In this document: piece by piece, positions 59,208 through 59,329 of the stretch
Layout of the letters: each line of letters begins with the position of its first letter
Numbering within the stretch: the stretch's first letter is position 1
Source of the DNA: Phycisphaerales bacterium
GTDB taxonomy: Bacteria > Planctomycetota > Phycisphaerae > Phycisphaerales > UBA1924
Reading direction: 5' to 3'
Length of the DNA: 59,329 bases
Assembly: GCA_020847535.1 (NCBI GenBank)
Contig: JADLBU010000123.1
Span: 1 to 59,329 of the forward strand
The notes under the pieces: generated by a model
Databases searched by the model: none
Seen by the model: only the letters and a program-made list of their open reading frames with translations
Told to the model about the DNA's origin: nothing
Translations under genes and position numbers: made by a program

Positions 59208-59329
59208 TGGTCTGAGTCAGAAGTATGCAGACAGAATCTCTTGACAGAAGCGATGATGTCGTCGGCGGACTTGGTCCATTGGAAGGGCGTGGGCGTATCG
59301 TTGGCGGCGTCGAGGTATGCGGTGACCGC
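59204..59329 (-). CDS. IS630-family transposase, C-terminal 41 residues (runs off window)
   Basis: Reading the minus strand from the window edge gives AVTAYLDAANDTPTPFQWTK then SADDIIASVKRFC and a stop at 59206-59204. AxxxYNxxxxxPFxWTKxADxIxxxxxRxC is the C-terminus of IS630-type DDE transposases. It meets the other transposase fragment within 4 bases, at a TA dinucleotide (59205-59206), the usual target of IS630 elements. The rest of the element is outside the window. Confidence 0.8.
   Translation of the reverse strand, partial: AVTAYLDAANDTPTPFQWTKSADDIIASVKRFCLHTSDSDH

Noticed and set aside
1..59329. CRISPR array
   Set aside because: No set of regularly spaced 20-40 base direct repeats was found; the gagacaga tract is a short tandem repeat without spacers.

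Overview
The window looks like a chromosomal segment of a high-GC planctomycete, most likely of the class Phycisphaerae. The main clues are an N-terminal LEPR motif on a large secreted glycoside hydrolase, the pairing of an ECF sigma factor with a kinase whose N-terminus has the planctomycete form, the McsA/McsB pair, fused CcoNO, a PSP-type (PEP-CTERM-like) sorting tail, and DUF2089/DUF2934/DUF5658/DUF6781-type small proteins. All assignments come from reading translations and motifs; no database search was run.

Left edge (1-3.8 kb) is a decayed accessory strip: the end of an IS5-type element, a gene cut by it, a small SUKH-like orphan, a Ser/Thr kinase gene with its middle deleted, an integrase-like tail touching a tRNA-Leu(UAA) whose 5' half no longer folds, and a frameshifted ECF sigma factor followed by a truncated kinase. 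From 3.9 to 27.5 kb come housekeeping and envelope genes: a giant AsmA-like protein, a beta-helix protein, glutamate dehydrogenase, an amino-acid-oxidase-like flavoprotein, the LEPR glycoside hydrolase, a CgeB-like glycosyltransferase coupled to mcsA and mcsB (protein-arginine phosphorylation), an HDOD protein and an M14-type lipoprotein.

The centre (27.6-42.9 kb) reads as a low-oxygen respiration island. A complete cbb3 oxidase locus (fused ccoNO, ccoQ, single-haem ccoP, ccoG, fixH, a SafE-like transporter, ccoI, ccoS) runs leftward. Before it on the same strand lie two tandem-domain universal stress proteins, a CBS-pair protein, an HMA-like protein lacking one metal cysteine, and a DUF2934 protein. 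Divergent from this lies a two-component system whose PAS domain keeps the FixL haem histidine and distal arginine, followed by a FixJ/NarL-type regulator. The simplest reading is an oxygen sensor next to the genes it may control; the regulatory link is inferred.

The right part (43-58.7 kb) has a UbiB-like kinase, tRNA-Arg(CCU), a DUF2089 regulator with a nearly leaderless promoter, a 1449-residue PQQ-type propeller protein, an esterase, a queuosine-precursor transporter, a fusion of a B12-binding domain with a MeaB-type GTPase, a PP2C/SpoIIE phosphatase and scpB. The right edge (58.7-59.3 kb) is again mobile DNA: a palindromic repeat, a DDE transposase fragment and the end of an IS630-type element inserted against it. 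Several palindromic intergenic repeats and three good intrinsic terminators are also listed.
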